This document shows positions 1-9,550 of a stretch of DNA of 64,000 nt, in pieces. Positions within the stretch are counted from its first letter, which is position 1. Each line of letters opens with the position of its first letter. Both the position numbers and the translations under genes were made by a program. A model generated the notes under the pieces. That model saw nothing but the letters and a program-made list of their open reading frames with translations, was not told where the DNA came from and searched no databases. This DNA comes from Paraburkholderia domus (GTDB lineage Bacteria > Pseudomonadota > Gammaproteobacteria > Burkholderiales > Burkholderiaceae): contig NZ_CAJNAT010000003.1 in NCBI RefSeq assembly GCF_905220705.1, positions 62,001 through 126,000 of the forward strand, in the 5' to 3' direction.

Positions 1-78
1 TAGCGATGGAATCCACCCCGCAGCACCGCCTGGCGCCGTTTTCCGGCGTCCCAAAGAATGAAAACCCTGAGTATCCGC

Positions 79-105
79 TTGGTATAAGAACGGTCGGTTT
101 ATAAT
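79..105 (+). promoter_or_regulatory. candidate promoter of the TetR gene
   Basis: A perfect TATAAT lies at 100-105 with a TTGGTA-like -35 at 79-84. The 15-nt spacer is short for sigma-70. An imperfect inverted arm (TCGG / CCGA) flanks the -10 and could be an autorepressor site. The assignment rests on box matching only. Confidence 0.35.
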
Positions 106-224
106 CGTCCGATAGCCTCACGGGAAACCGTTGGGGCGCTCAATATACCAACCGCGTCCGGGTGGATCACGCAGTAGCGGCACGCCGCCATGCGTCCAGC
201 CCGGCGTAACCAGGGCCGGACGAC

Positions 225-950
225 ATGGAAGCCAAACCTCCCCGCCGCACCCGCGAACGGATCCTCGAACTGTCGTTGAAGCTGTTCAACGAGATCGGCG
301 AGCCGAACGTCACGACGACGACGATCGCCGAGGAAATGGAAATCAGTCCAGGCAACCTGTACTACCACTTCCGCAACAAAGACGACATCATCAACAGCAT
401 CTTCAGCCAGTTCGAACAGGAGATCGAAAAGCGTCTGCGTTTTCCCGACGACCACCGCGCGACCATCGACGAAATGTGGTCGTACCTGCAGTACATGGTC
501 GATTTCACCTGGCGCTATCGCTTCCTGTATCGCGACCTGAACGATCTGCTGGCGCGCAATCGCACGCTGGAGACACATTTCAAGCAGATCATCAGCCACA
601 AGGTGCGCTTTGCGAGCCAGTTCTGCGAGCAGCTCGTGGCCGACGGTGAAATGGTCGCCACGCCGGAAGAGTTGCACGTAATCGCCACCAACGTCGGCGT
701 GATCGGCACGTACTGGCTGTCGTACCAGTTCGTGATGAACCCGCGCAAATACAACGAGCAGGAAACGATACGCGCGGAGCTGCATCAGGTGAGCGTGCAG
801 ATCGTGTCGCTGATGGCGCCTTATCTGCGCGGCCGCTCGCGGCAGATTTTCGACGACCTCGTCTCAGGCAAACTGCCCAAGCGCGAGTTCTACGACTACC
901 TGCCGCCGAAAGAAGGCGCCGCGCCCCGCAACGAACCGAAGGACGTTTGA
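225..950 (+). CDS. TetR/AcrR family transcriptional regulator
   Basis: One-component DNA-binding repressor of 241 aa. The N-terminal TetR helix-turn-helix covers about residues 9-56 and ends in the typical NLYYHFRNKDDI recognition-helix signature. The rest is an all-helical ligand/dimer domain of the type found in longer TetR proteins. The ATG at 225 follows a short G-rich stretch. The gene stops 2 nt before the LOG-family gene, so the two are probably cotranscribed. The ligand cannot be read from the sequence. The divergent neighbour to the left is outside the window. Confidence 0.9.
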   Translation: MEAKPPRRTRERILELSLKLFNEIGEPNVTTTTIAEEMEISPGNLYYHFRNKDDIINSIFSQFEQEIEKRLRFPDDHRATIDEMWSYLQYMVDFTWRYRFLYRDLNDLLARNRTLETHFKQIISHKVRFASQFCEQLVADGEMVATPEELHVIATNVGVIGTYWLSYQFVMNPRKYNEQETIRAELHQVSVQIVSLMAPYLRGRSRQIFDDLVSGKLPKREFYDYLPPKEGAAPRNEPKDV

Positions 951-952
951 GT

Positions 953-1537
953 ATGAAGTCGGTGTGTGTGTATTGCGGCTCCTCCGACGGAGCCAAACCG
1001 TTGTACGCCGAAGCCGCGCGCGCTTTCGGCCGCGCGCTGGTGCAGGCCGATCTCGCGCTGGTCTATGGCGGCGGCAAGGTGGGCCTGATGGGCGTGATCG
1101 CCGATACGGTGATGGCCGAAGGCGGCCGCGCAATCGGCGTGATTCCCGAGCTGCTGGTCAACAAGGAAGTCGGTCATAACGGCCTGACCGAGCTGCACGT
1201 GGTGCCCGACATGCATCATCGCAAGAAGATGATGGCCGACCTGTCCGACGCGTTCGTCGCGATGCCGGGCGGCGCGGGCACGCTCGAAGAGCTGTTCGAG
1301 GTCTATACGTGGGCACAACTCGGCTATCACCAGAAGCCGGTGGCACTGCTGAATATCGACGGCTTCTACGATCCGCTGATCGCGCTGCTCAAGCACACGG
1401 TAGAGGAAGGCTTCATGCGGCAAACCTATTTCGACATCCTGCAAATGGATGCCGATCCGGTCGTGCTGATCGACAAGCTGCAACGCTATCAGCCGCCTGT
1501 CAGCGACAAATGGGCCATCAAGCGCGACGCCGTTTGA
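953..1537 (+). CDS. LOG family protein (cytokinin riboside 5'-monophosphate phosphoribohydrolase type)
   Basis: 194-aa Rossmann-fold protein of the LOG/TIGR00730 family, formerly called lysine decarboxylase-like. The diagnostic PGGxGTxxE motif is at residues 105-113 and the N-terminal VYCGSS is typical. Family members hydrolyse nucleoside 5'-monophosphates to base plus ribose 5-phosphate; in bacteria the role is probably nucleotide salvage or cytokinin-like base release. A TTG in frame 6 nt upstream overlaps the TetR stop, so the ATG at 953 is preferred. It is probably translated with the preceding regulator gene. Confidence 0.9.
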   Translation: MKSVCVYCGSSDGAKPLYAEAARAFGRALVQADLALVYGGGKVGLMGVIADTVMAEGGRAIGVIPELLVNKEVGHNGLTELHVVPDMHHRKKMMADLSDAFVAMPGGAGTLEELFEVYTWAQLGYHQKPVALLNIDGFYDPLIALLKHTVEEGFMRQTYFDILQMDADPVVLIDKLQRYQPPVSDKWAIKRDAV

Positions 1538-1620
1538 TGTTCGCCTGCCGCGCTTCTCCGGCCTGCTGAACACCTACCGCATGCTTCCTGCGGGCAACAC
1601 ACCCGAACGACGAGGTTGCA

Positions 1621-2367
1621 ATGACGAAAACCGTTCTGATCACCGGTGGTAGCCGCGGCATCGGCCGAGCAACCGCGCGTTTGCTCGGCGCACGCGGCTG
1701 GTCGGTCGGCGTGAATTACGCACAGAACCTCGCGGCCGCACAGGAAACCGTTGCTGAAGTGGAACGCGCCGGCGGCCGTGCATTGCCGATTGCCGGCGAC
1801 GTCGCCAGCGAAGCCGACGTGATCGGAATGTTCGACGCGCTTGAGCAGAAGTTCGGCCGGCTCGACGCGCTCGTCAACAATGCCGGGATTGTCGCGCCGT
1901 CGAGCCAGCTCGCGGATATGGATCTTGCGCGTCTGAAACGCATGTTCGATGTCAACGTGCTCGGCGCGTATCTGTGCGCACGCGAAGCCGCGCGCCGGAT
2001 GTCGACCACCCGTGGCGGCGCGGGCGGCGTCATCGTGAATATTTCGTCGGCAGCTGCCCGTTTGGGTTCGCCGAACGAATACGTCGACTATGCCGGCTCG
2101 AAAGGCGCTGTCGACACCATGACGATCGGCCTCGCCAAGGAACTCGGCCCACAGGGCGTGCGCGTGAACGCGGTGCGCCCCGGCCTGATCGATACCGAGA
2201 TCCACGCCAGCGGCGGCAAGCCCGAACGCGCCGCCCAGCTCGGCGCGACAACGCCGCTGGGCCGCCCCGGCAGCGCCGACGAAGTCGCCGAGTCGATCGT
2301 CTGGTTGCTGAGCGACGCCGCCTCGTACGTGACGGGCGCACTGCTCGACGTCACCGGCGGACGCTGA
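1621..2367 (+). CDS. SDR family oxidoreductase (FabG-like)
   Basis: 248-aa classical short-chain dehydrogenase. The cofactor loop TGGSRGIG is at residues 8-15, the NNAG motif at 86-89, the catalytic Ser at about 142-143, and the YAGSK active site has Tyr157 and Lys161. Asn32 and the surrounding residues after beta-2 do not settle NADH versus NADPH. It most resembles glucose/3-oxoacyl reductase-type SDRs, but the substrate is unknown. It is 83 nt downstream of the LOG gene on the same strand and may belong to the same transcript. Confidence 0.88.
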   Translation: MTKTVLITGGSRGIGRATARLLGARGWSVGVNYAQNLAAAQETVAEVERAGGRALPIAGDVASEADVIGMFDALEQKFGRLDALVNNAGIVAPSSQLADMDLARLKRMFDVNVLGAYLCAREAARRMSTTRGGAGGVIVNISSAAARLGSPNEYVDYAGSKGAVDTMTIGLAKELGPQGVRVNAVRPGLIDTEIHASGGKPERAAQLGATTPLGRPGSADEVAESIVWLLSDAASYVTGALLDVTGGR

Positions 2368-2619
2368 ATACCGCTCTTCTGTTCTCGCGGCCGGCGATTT
2401 CAGGCGGCCGCCTTCCCCCTTCCCGACTCCCAATTCCCATCTATTTGATGAGGAATCAGCACAATCCGTCCGACTAGCGGCGATATTCCGCGCATTTTCT
2501 GTAATCGACCGTAATAAACTGGGACTACAATCGCGACGTTCGCATGCAATCGCATGCGACGCACAGCGAGAGCATAAGTCCGCGGCCCACGTCGCCGCGT
2601 ACGGCGACCAGAGATCCTC

Positions 2620-4617
2620 ATGTACGAAAACCCATCCGCGCCCTGGCGCACGGGGAACGTCGCGTCTGCGACGCCAGCGCCGGCCGGCTCCGCAGACGGT
2701 GCGCCTGGCACGCGCCCGGGCTCGGCACACGTTGCCGAAGGCGACGCGGACTGGCCCGCCAGCCACACTGCCAAAGCCGAAGGCACGGCGCCTGCAAGGC
2801 CCACCGCTCCTGCCGGTCCCACGCAGCCCACCACGCCGGCTCCCGCTTCGCGTGGCGCCCAGCGCTTGCGCGCGCTCACCGCTGCCCGTCCATTGATGTT
2901 GCTAGTCGCACTGGCGATCCTGTGCGCGTGGCTTTTGCCCGGCACCCTGGGCCACGAGCCGTGGAAACAGGACGAGACCTACACGTTCGGCATCATCCAG
3001 CACATGCTCGACACCGGCGATCTGGTCGTGCCGACCAACGCGGGCCAGCCCTTCGTCGAAAAACCGCCGATTTACGACTGGGTCGCCACGGGCCTTGCGT
3101 GGATGTTCGGCCGCTACCTGCCTTTGCATGACGCTGCACGCCTCGCGAGCGCGCTCTTCGCCGGACTGACCGTCTACTACACGGCACGCGTCGCCCGCCG
3201 CGCGGTGGCGGCGTCGAGCTGGCTGGACATGCGCGTGATCGGCACGCTTGCATTGTTCGCGAGCACGCTCGTCGTCATTAAGCACGTGCACGACATGATG
3301 ACCGACGTCGCGCTGATGGCCGGCGCGGCGATCGGCTTCTGCGGACTGTTCGAACTGGTGCTGGTGCATCTGCGCGACGAAGCGCGCCTGCTGCCGGTCG
3401 ACGCACGCCGCCGGCGCCACGCGATTTTCAGCGGCGCGGCGATGTTCGGCGCGGGCGTGGGCGTGTCGTTGCTGGCCAAGGGCCTGTTCGTGCCGCTTGT
3501 GTTCGGCGCCACCACCGTCGCGGTGCTGGTGCTGTATCCCGCATGCCGCACTCGCAGCTTTGCAGGGGCACTCGGCATCGCCGCGCTGGTCTGCGCGCCC
3601 TTCGCGCTGATCTGGCCGATCTGTTTCTATCTGCGCTCCGAAGCGCTCTTCAAGGTCTGGCTGTGGGACAACAATGTCGGCCGCTTCTTCGGTTTTTCGG
3701 TGGCGGAACTCGGCTCTGAAAACGAAAGCCGTCTGTTCGTGCTGCGCACCGTGCTGAGCGTCGGCTTTCCGGTTGTGCCGCTTGCGTTGGCCGCGCTCGC
3801 CGGCGGCGGGTGGCGCCGCTGGCGCGACCCGCGTGTCGCGCTGCCGGTGATTTTCGCGGGCACCGGCTTCGCCGTCCTGCAAAGCTCGGCAACGGTGCGC
3901 GAACTGTACATCCTGCCGTTCATCGCCCCGCTCGCACTGGTGGCGATGCAGGGCATCGAAAAGCTGCCGCGGCGTCTGCACGCGAGCTGGGACATCGCGA
4001 GCCGCGTGCTGTTCGGCAGCGCGGCCGCACTCGCGTGGATCATCTGGTCGATCATGAGCAGTCCGGCCGACACCCATGCGTCGCTGCACTGGCTCGGCCG
4101 CTGGTTGCCGCTCGACTGGGTGCTGCCGGTCAAGCCCGTACTGATCGCAGCCGCCCTGTTGATGACGCTCGGCTGGCTGTGGCTGCTGCCGGTCTTCAAA
4201 TACACCGGCAAATGGCGCGGCGCGTTGAGCTGGTGTGCGGGTGCGATTCTCGCGTGGGGACTGGTGAGCACGCTGCTGCTACCGTGGCTCGACTATGCGA
4301 AGAGTTACCTCTCCGTGTTCGAAAATCTAGGCGCCAGCATGAATATCGAATGGAACGATGGCGATTGCATGGCCAGTACAGGCCTCGGCGAATCCGAAGC
4401 GCCGATGCTGTACTACTACAGCGGCATCGTGCATCAACCGACCGCAAATACCGCGACGACCGGGTGCACCTGGTTGATCGAACAGAGCCGCCGCGGCAAT
4501 GCACGCACGCCTGCGGGCGATTGGCAGTTGTTCTGGTCAGGCGCGCGCCCAGGCGACACAGACGAATTGTTGCGGGTGTTCGTGCGGACTCCGGCGACGC
4601 CCGCGCGTGGCGAATAG
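2620..4617 (+). CDS. ArnT-like glycosyltransferase, family 39 type membrane protein
   Basis: 665-aa polytopic membrane protein. Residues 1-85 are a Pro/Ala/Thr-rich, probably disordered cytoplasmic extension. A first TM helix at about 88-108 is followed by the GT-C signature HEPWKQDE (acidic catalytic loop) and the EKPPIYDW segment typical of ArnT/PMT-like enzymes. Such enzymes move a sugar from a polyprenyl phosphate carrier to lipid A or another envelope acceptor on the periplasmic face. Two arn-like partners are not in the window, so the donor is unknown. The long N-terminal tail is unusual for the family. Confidence 0.85.
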   Translation: MYENPSAPWRTGNVASATPAPAGSADGAPGTRPGSAHVAEGDADWPASHTAKAEGTAPARPTAPAGPTQPTTPAPASRGAQRLRALTAARPLMLLVALAILCAWLLPGTLGHEPWKQDETYTFGIIQHMLDTGDLVVPTNAGQPFVEKPPIYDWVATGLAWMFGRYLPLHDAARLASALFAGLTVYYTARVARRAVAASSWLDMRVIGTLALFASTLVVIKHVHDMMTDVALMAGAAIGFCGLFELVLVHLRDEARLLPVDARRRRHAIFSGAAMFGAGVGVSLLAKGLFVPLVFGATTVAVLVLYPACRTRSFAGALGIAALVCAPFALIWPICFYLRSEALFKVWLWDNNVGRFFGFSVAELGSENESRLFVLRTVLSVGFPVVPLALAALAGGGWRRWRDPRVALPVIFAGTGFAVLQSSATVRELYILPFIAPLALVAMQGIEKLPRRLHASWDIASRVLFGSAAALAWIIWSIMSSPADTHASLHWLGRWLPLDWVLPVKPVLIAAALLMTLGWLWLLPVFKYTGKWRGALSWCAGAILAWGLVSTLLLPWLDYAKSYLSVFENLGASMNIEWNDGDCMASTGLGESEAPMLYYYSGIVHQPTANTATTGCTWLIEQSRRGNARTPAGDWQLFWSGARPGDTDELLRVFVRTPATPARGE

Positions 4618-4668
4618 CATGTAGCGTGCAAACAGCGCGTGGCCCGTGCTTGCTCGTGTTTTTTGCGC

Positions 4669-5274
4669 CTAGAACGACGAGCCGCGTTCTTTCAGGAAAG
4701 CCGTTTCTTCAGCCGTCGACTGACGCCCGAGCTGCGCATTGCGATGTGGAAAACGCCCGAAACGCTCGATGATTCTGGCGTGCCTCACCGCAGAGGAATA
4801 GTACGACGCACCGCCCGGCTCGGCCTTCAACTGTTTGAACAGGCGCAGCGACTCGTGCTGGCTGGCAAGCGTTTCATCGTGTTCGAACGGTAGATATGCG
4901 AACGCACGGTGATGCACGGTCGGCAATAAAAGGTCGGCGCCACTTGCGATCATCTGCTGCGCGATGCGCAGCGCTTTATGATCGGCAGCAAAAGCGCGCG
5001 GCGTACCGCGGTAGCAATTGCGAGAAAACTGATCCAGCACGATGACCAGCGCTAACGCGCCGAGCGGGGTTTCCGTCCAGCTGTCGAGGGCCCCTTCGCG
5101 CGCCGCATCGATGAGTGTCCCGAAGCGTTCCAGCAGCATTGCATCGAAGGCCCTGTCGCGCGAAAACCAGAGCTTGCGCGCTTGCCCGAAGGTTGGGGTG
5201 TTCGGGGCGCCGAACCAAGAGTCCAGGACTGCGCGCGCTTCTGAGCGCTCGGGCCCCGCTACCCTCTCAACCAT
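4669..5274 (-). CDS. DUF924 family protein
   Basis: 201-aa soluble helical protein of the DUF924 family. Recognisable blocks are VLDSWFG near the N terminus, LVIVLDQFSRNCYRGTPRAFAAD in the middle and the conserved YLPFEHDE segment. No catalytic role is established for the family. The start at 5274 overlaps the stop of the truncated hemoglobin gene by 8 nt, indicating translational coupling; an upstream in-frame ATG would overlap more. The gene is convergent with the glycosyltransferase to its left. Confidence 0.85.
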   Translation of the reverse strand: MVERVAGPERSEARAVLDSWFGAPNTPTFGQARKLWFSRDRAFDAMLLERFGTLIDAAREGALDSWTETPLGALALVIVLDQFSRNCYRGTPRAFAADHKALRIAQQMIASGADLLLPTVHHRAFAYLPFEHDETLASQHESLRLFKQLKAEPGGASYYSSAVRHARIIERFGRFPHRNAQLGRQSTAEETAFLKERGSSF

Positions 5275-5680
5275 TGCGATTGCGCATCCAGTCCGCCGTC
5301 TCAAAGAACGACGCCAGCAAACGCTCCCTCAACGGTTCGGAAAGCCCGACGTCTTCCATGGCCCATGCCATGCACCGCAGCCACTGATCCCGCTCGCTGG
5401 AAGCGATCGGAAACGGCATATGCCTCGCCCTCAACCTGGGATGGCCGAACCGGCTGATGTAATGATCGGGCCCACCCATCCATCCGCACAAGAACCAGAA
5501 AAACTTATCGCGAGAGCCGTCGAGCGATTCCGGATGCAAAGCCCGGATCCCGGCGAAATCCGCTTCGAGATCCATCAAGTCATAAAACCGATCGACCAGC
5601 TCGCGCACGCGCGCTTCGCCGCCCACCAGTTCGAAGGCCGTCGGCTGTGCGGCGGACACTTCATCGTTAAGATCGCTCAT
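5267..5680 (-). CDS. group II truncated hemoglobin (trHb2)
   Basis: 137-aa 2/2 hemoglobin. Visible family marks are the GG helix-breaking motif near residue 20, the proximal region WLRCMAWAMEDVG, and the FWFLCGWMGGPDHYISRFGHPRLRARH block typical of group II globins, with Trp and His around the heme. Expected to bind heme and O2/NO in the cytoplasm, with a role in oxygen chemistry or nitrosative stress. Start chosen at the second Met, with a GTAT-containing leader. It sits between an FtsX-type permease and the overlapping DUF924 gene. Confidence 0.9.
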   Translation of the reverse strand: MSDLNDEVSAAQPTAFELVGGEARVRELVDRFYDLMDLEADFAGIRALHPESLDGSRDKFFWFLCGWMGGPDHYISRFGHPRLRARHMPFPIASSERDQWLRCMAWAMEDVGLSEPLRERLLASFFETADWMRNRNG

Positions 5681-5708
5681 ACCCAATCACAAAAAACAGG
5701 AAAGAAAT

Positions 5709-8225
5709 TCACGCGTCCCGCAGCGACTGCAACGCGGGCCGCGCCAGCACATGCCGCAAGCTTAGCCAGCCACCCACGCCCGCGCAGGCGACTCCGGCTG
5801 CGATACCCGCGGGCAATAGCCACGGATCGAACGTCAGATAGAACTCGAACACGCGCGTCGCCAGCAACCAGCCGATCACCTGCGCACCGAGCGCCGCCAT
5901 CAATCCCGCTAACGCACCAACCGCCACAAACTCGGCAATCTGCACCGCGCGCACCTGGCGATGCGACGCCCCCAGTGCGCGCAGCAGCGCGGATTCTCGC
6001 ATGCGCTCATCGCGGGTGCCGGCCAGCGCTGCGTAGAGCACCAGCACGCCGGCCGCAAGCGTGAACGCGAACAGGAACTGCACCGCGCCGATCACCTGCT
6101 GCAACACGCGCTGCACCTGCGCCAGAATCGGACCGGTATCGATCGCCGTGAGATTCGGATAGGCGGCGATCAGCCCGTCGATGGTCGACTGTTGTTCCGA
6201 CGGTAAATGGAAGCTCGTGATGAACGTCGCCGGGAAATCCTGCAAGGCGGCCGGTGGCATCAGCACGAAAAAGTTGACCTTGAACGAGCCCCAGTCGAGC
6301 TTGCGCACACTCGTCACCGGCGCATCGATTTGCAAGCCCGTCACATCGAAGCGCAGCATGTCGCCCGGCTTCACGTTGATCAACTTCGCGAGGCCCTGCT
6401 CGATCGAAATCTGCGGTGTCTTCGTGTCACCGTACCAAGTGCCGGCGGAGAGGCGGTTGTCATCGGGCAGCTCGGTCGTGTACGACAGATTGAATTCGCG
6501 GTCGACGAGACGCTTCGCATCGTCGCCCTTGAACGAATCCGGATTGACCGGCTTGCCGTTGATGGCGATCAGCCGGCCGCGCACCATTGGCGCGAGCTCC
6601 GTACCGGGCACGCCGTGCGTGCTCAGATAGTGCGTGACGGCTTCGCGCTGGTCGGGCTGGATGTCGATGATGAATTCGTTCGGCGCATCGGGCGGTGTGG
6701 ATTTGCGCCAGCCGGCCACCAGGTCGTTGCGTGTCATCGCGATCAGCAACAGGCACATCAGGCCAATGCCGAGCGCGGTGATCTGCAACGCGCTCGCGCC
6801 GCTGCGCCGCTCCAGCGACGCCAACGCGTAGCGCCAGCCGATTCCCGCATTCACGCGCTCGCTGCGCACGACACGCGAAGCACCCCACAACGCCAGCCGC
6901 GCGATGCACGCAAACACCAGCAATCCGCCAGCGAAGCCACCCGCGACGATGCCGCCGAGCTTCAACTCACCGGCTGCGACGATCAGGAGTGCGGCGAACA
7001 GCACGATGCCAAGCGCGTAAGCGGCCCACGCGGTACGCCCCGCTTCGCCCCATTCGCGACGCAGCACGCGCACCGGCGGCACGCGCGTCAGCGGCAACAG
7101 CGGCGGCAAAGCGAAGCCGAGCAACAGCACCAGACCCGCCGCGATACCTTCGAGCGCCGGCCATGCGGTGGGGTACGGCAACACGACGTCGATCAGACTG
7201 CCGAGCCACGTCAACAACGCCATATGTCCCAGGTAACCGAGCGCTACGCCGAGCGCGCCGCCGATCAAACCCAACCCGACGAATTCAAGCGTGAATAACG
7301 CGCGTAGCGTGGCCTGACTGACACCAAGACAGCGCATCGCCGCGCAGCCGTCCAGATGCCGGCGCATATACCGATGTGCGGCCATCGCGATCGCCACCGC
7401 CGCGAGCAGCGCGGTGAGCAGCGAGACCAGCGTGAGGAAGTGACTCGCGCGGTCGAGCGTCTGGCGCACTTGCGGCTGGCCGTCCTGCAACGATTCGAGC
7501 GCGACGCCGCGCATCTTGCCGCCGTCCACCTTGTCATGCGCAAATTGCGCGAAGCGCGCCACCGCTGCATCCGTACCGGCAACCAGCAACCGATAGGTCA
7601 CGCGGCTGCCGAAGGTGATGAGGCCGGTCGACTGGACCTCGTCGGCACGCAGCATCAAACGCGGCGAGAAATTGACGAACGAGAAACCACGGTCGAGTTC
7701 GCGCGTGATGACCGCGCCGATCGTGAAGCGGCGAGTGCCGACCTTCACGGTATCGCCGACGTGTAGCTTCAATGCGTCGAGCAGGGCCTGATCGACCCAT
7801 ACCGTACCCGGTGCCGGAATCGATTGTGCGGGATGGTCAGCCACGCCCGGCGCCGGAGCAATCCGCAACGCGCCGCGCAACGGATAACCGGGCGACACCG
7901 CCTTGATGGCGGCCAGCCGCGAGACCGGTTGGGTGCCGGTCGAATTGATCATGCTGGGGAAGATTGCCGTGCTGGCGGTATTCAGACCGAGCGCGCTCGC
8001 TTGCTGCGCGAACTGCGGATCGACCGGATGATCAGCACGAACGATGAAATCCGCGGCGATCATGCGCCGCGCATCACGCTCGAGCCCCTGATGCAAGCGG
8101 TCAGCCAGAAAGCCGACACTCGACAACGCCGCGACGGCGAGCACCAGCGCCAACAGCAGCATCGTCAATTCGCCGGCGCGCCAGTCGCGCGCAGTCATGC
8201 GGATGGCCTGGCGCAACAGATCCAA
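5709..8225 (-). CDS. FtsX-like ABC transporter permease
   Basis: About 838 aa with the two-module architecture of lipoprotein/macrolide-type permeases: an N-terminal TM helix (MLLLALVLAVAALSSVGF), a large MacB-like periplasmic domain, FtsX TM modules near residues 240-460, a second periplasmic domain, and a final three-helix FtsX module before RPALQSLRDA. Homologues (YbbP-like) work with a LolD/YbbA-like ATPase; none is adjacent here. The start is uncertain: TTG at 8225 gives MDLLRQAIRMTARD, ATG at 8198 gives MTARDW. The open frame continues upstream but reads as unrelated low-complexity sequence. Confidence 0.85.
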   Translation of the reverse strand: MDLLRQAIRMTARDWRAGELTMLLLALVLAVAALSSVGFLADRLHQGLERDARRMIAADFIVRADHPVDPQFAQQASALGLNTASTAIFPSMINSTGTQPVSRLAAIKAVSPGYPLRGALRIAPAPGVADHPAQSIPAPGTVWVDQALLDALKLHVGDTVKVGTRRFTIGAVITRELDRGFSFVNFSPRLMLRADEVQSTGLITFGSRVTYRLLVAGTDAAVARFAQFAHDKVDGGKMRGVALESLQDGQPQVRQTLDRASHFLTLVSLLTALLAAVAIAMAAHRYMRRHLDGCAAMRCLGVSQATLRALFTLEFVGLGLIGGALGVALGYLGHMALLTWLGSLIDVVLPYPTAWPALEGIAAGLVLLLGFALPPLLPLTRVPPVRVLRREWGEAGRTAWAAYALGIVLFAALLIVAAGELKLGGIVAGGFAGGLLVFACIARLALWGASRVVRSERVNAGIGWRYALASLERRSGASALQITALGIGLMCLLLIAMTRNDLVAGWRKSTPPDAPNEFIIDIQPDQREAVTHYLSTHGVPGTELAPMVRGRLIAINGKPVNPDSFKGDDAKRLVDREFNLSYTTELPDDNRLSAGTWYGDTKTPQISIEQGLAKLINVKPGDMLRFDVTGLQIDAPVTSVRKLDWGSFKVNFFVLMPPAALQDFPATFITSFHLPSEQQSTIDGLIAAYPNLTAIDTGPILAQVQRVLQQVIGAVQFLFAFTLAAGVLVLYAALAGTRDERMRESALLRALGASHRQVRAVQIAEFVAVGALAGLMAALGAQVIGWLLATRVFEFYLTFDPWLLPAGIAAGVACAGVGGWLSLRHVLARPALQSLRDA

Positions 8226-8281
8226 CCTGCCCAACCGGCGCGCTGCATTGGCGCGCGCCGTGACCCTTCGCCCCGTATCGC

Positions 8282-8893
8282 TCAATCGTGCCTGCTCCTG
8301 GCAAACCGCGACACCATGTGCGTCGCCATCCCGCGAAAACCGCCCTGCACCCCGCGCCACAGCCGCGGCAACGCCCAGGCGGCCAGCATCAGGAAGCCCA
8401 CCATCAACACCAGGAACAGGACGGGCACAAACAGCGCGAGCAACATGCCGCCGAACACGAGACCGTCTTCCGCGGTCGAGGTCACGACATTCGACACCGG
8501 TTCCGGCGACAGATTGATCAGCGCGCGCGTGCCCGCTTTCGCCAGATGCGCGGTGCCCGCCAGCGTACCGCCTGCGAGGGCCGCGACCGTCAGCAGCGCA
8601 GGATCGGCATGGCCGAGCGCGCCGGCTGCCAGCACGGCGCCGGCGGGAATACGGATAAAGGTATGAACCGCGTCCCATAACGAATCGAACGCGGGGATTT
8701 TGTCGGCGAGAAATTCAGTGACCGTCAGCACGCCCGCCACGCCGATCACCCAGGGTGAAGACAGTGCGGACAACGTATCGGGTAGATGGATGAGGCCAAG
8801 ACGTGCGAACACGCCGGCCAGCAGGACTGTCAGATAGAGGCGCAGGCCGCTGCCCCATGAGAGGCCCGCAGCAAGCGAAAGTGATTCAAGCAT
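8282..8893 (-). CDS. DUF4126 family membrane protein
   Basis: 203-aa hydrophobic protein with about five TM segments. The N-terminal LAAGLSWGSGLRLYLTVLL and the ADKIPAFDSLWDAVHTFIRIPAG segment are typical of DUF4126. The function of the family is not known to me. It lies 56 nt upstream of the permease start in the same direction, so the two may share a transcript. Confidence 0.85.
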   Translation of the reverse strand: MLESLSLAAGLSWGSGLRLYLTVLLAGVFARLGLIHLPDTLSALSSPWVIGVAGVLTVTEFLADKIPAFDSLWDAVHTFIRIPAGAVLAAGALGHADPALLTVAALAGGTLAGTAHLAKAGTRALINLSPEPVSNVVTSTAEDGLVFGGMLLALFVPVLFLVLMVGFLMLAAWALPRLWRGVQGGFRGMATHMVSRFARSRHD

Positions 8894-9140
8894 GGCCGCC
8901 TCCAGGCGCGCTGTGCGTGCCGGGCGCTTCGACGGGCTGGAAAGGGAGTCGCCGTACCGAAGTCGTCAGACCCGCGCCAAGCCGGCCGCGCCAAAGAGGC
9001 CGCGGGCAATTTCAGGTTGGATTCTGATCTCATTATAGCCACGTTAATTCGCAGAACGCAGAGCGGTTAACAAATGACGGACTTTAATGGCGCGCGGTTC
9101 GAGCGCATGCGGACACGATAATCGGGCCCGACAACAGGGT

Positions 9141-9461
9141 TCAATGACCCGACGACAGCTTCAACCCGATCAAACCAATCACGATCAGCGCCGCGCTCGC
9201 CACCCGCGCGGCCGTCAGGGCCTCGCCCATCATGACGATGCCGAAGATGAACGCGCCGACCGCGCCGATCCCCGTCCAGACGGCGTAGGCCGTGCCAAGC
9301 GGCAACTGGCGCATCGCCATCGCAAGCAGAACGAAGCTGCCGAGCGCGGTCACGATCGTGAACACGGAGGGCCAGAGCCGGGTGAAACCTTCGGAGGTTT
9401 TGAGACCGGCCGCCCACGCGACTTCGAGCAAACCGGCAATCAGCAGAAGAATCCAGGACAT
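9141..9461 (-). CDS. sugE: SMR family guanidinium exporter (SugE/Gdx type)
   Basis: 106-aa, four-TM small multidrug resistance protein. The essential membrane Glu is Glu13 in [11 protein letters not shown], the Gdx/SugE version of the motif rather than the EmrE version. Known members of this subtype export guanidinium by proton exchange as antiparallel dimers. A GGAG Shine-Dalgarno lies at 9469-9472, 7 nt from the ATG. The leader carries a guanidine-II riboswitch (9483-9525), which independently supports guanidinium as substrate. Confidence 0.93.
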   Translation of the reverse strand: MSWILLLIAGLLEVAWAAGLKTSEGFTRLWPSVFTIVTALGSFVLLAMAMRQLPLGTAYAVWTGIGAVGAFIFGIVMMGEALTAARVASAALIVIGLIGLKLSSGH

Positions 9462-9482
9462 GAGACAGCTCCATGGTCAGAT

Positions 9483-9525
9483 GGGGCCGTCCCCGTTCGT
9501 AGCGGATGCGTAAGGTCGTCCTTAC
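9483..9525 (-). ncRNA. guanidine-II (mini-ykkC) riboswitch
   Basis: Read on the minus strand, two short perfect hairpins carry the diagnostic ACGR tetraloops: GTAAGG-ACGA-CCTTAC (9510-9525) and GGGG-ACGG-CCCC (9483-9494), separated by 15 nt. This matches the known mini-ykkC architecture, in which the two loops form a kissing dimer with guanidinium. The second hairpin ends 10 nt before the GGAG ribosome-binding site of sugE, so control of translation initiation is the likely output. Not checked with a covariance model. Confidence 0.93.
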
Positions 9526-9533
9526 GGACTGTA

Positions 9534-9539
9534 ATTATA
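9534..9539 (-). promoter_or_regulatory. -10 box of the sugE riboswitch transcript
   Basis: A perfect TATAAT on the minus strand lies 8 nt upstream of the first riboswitch hairpin, which puts transcription start just before the aptamer. No good -35 is visible at 17 nt; that region overlaps the 3' end of kdpE. Confidence 0.6.
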
Positions 9540-9550
9540 CCAAATTAGCA

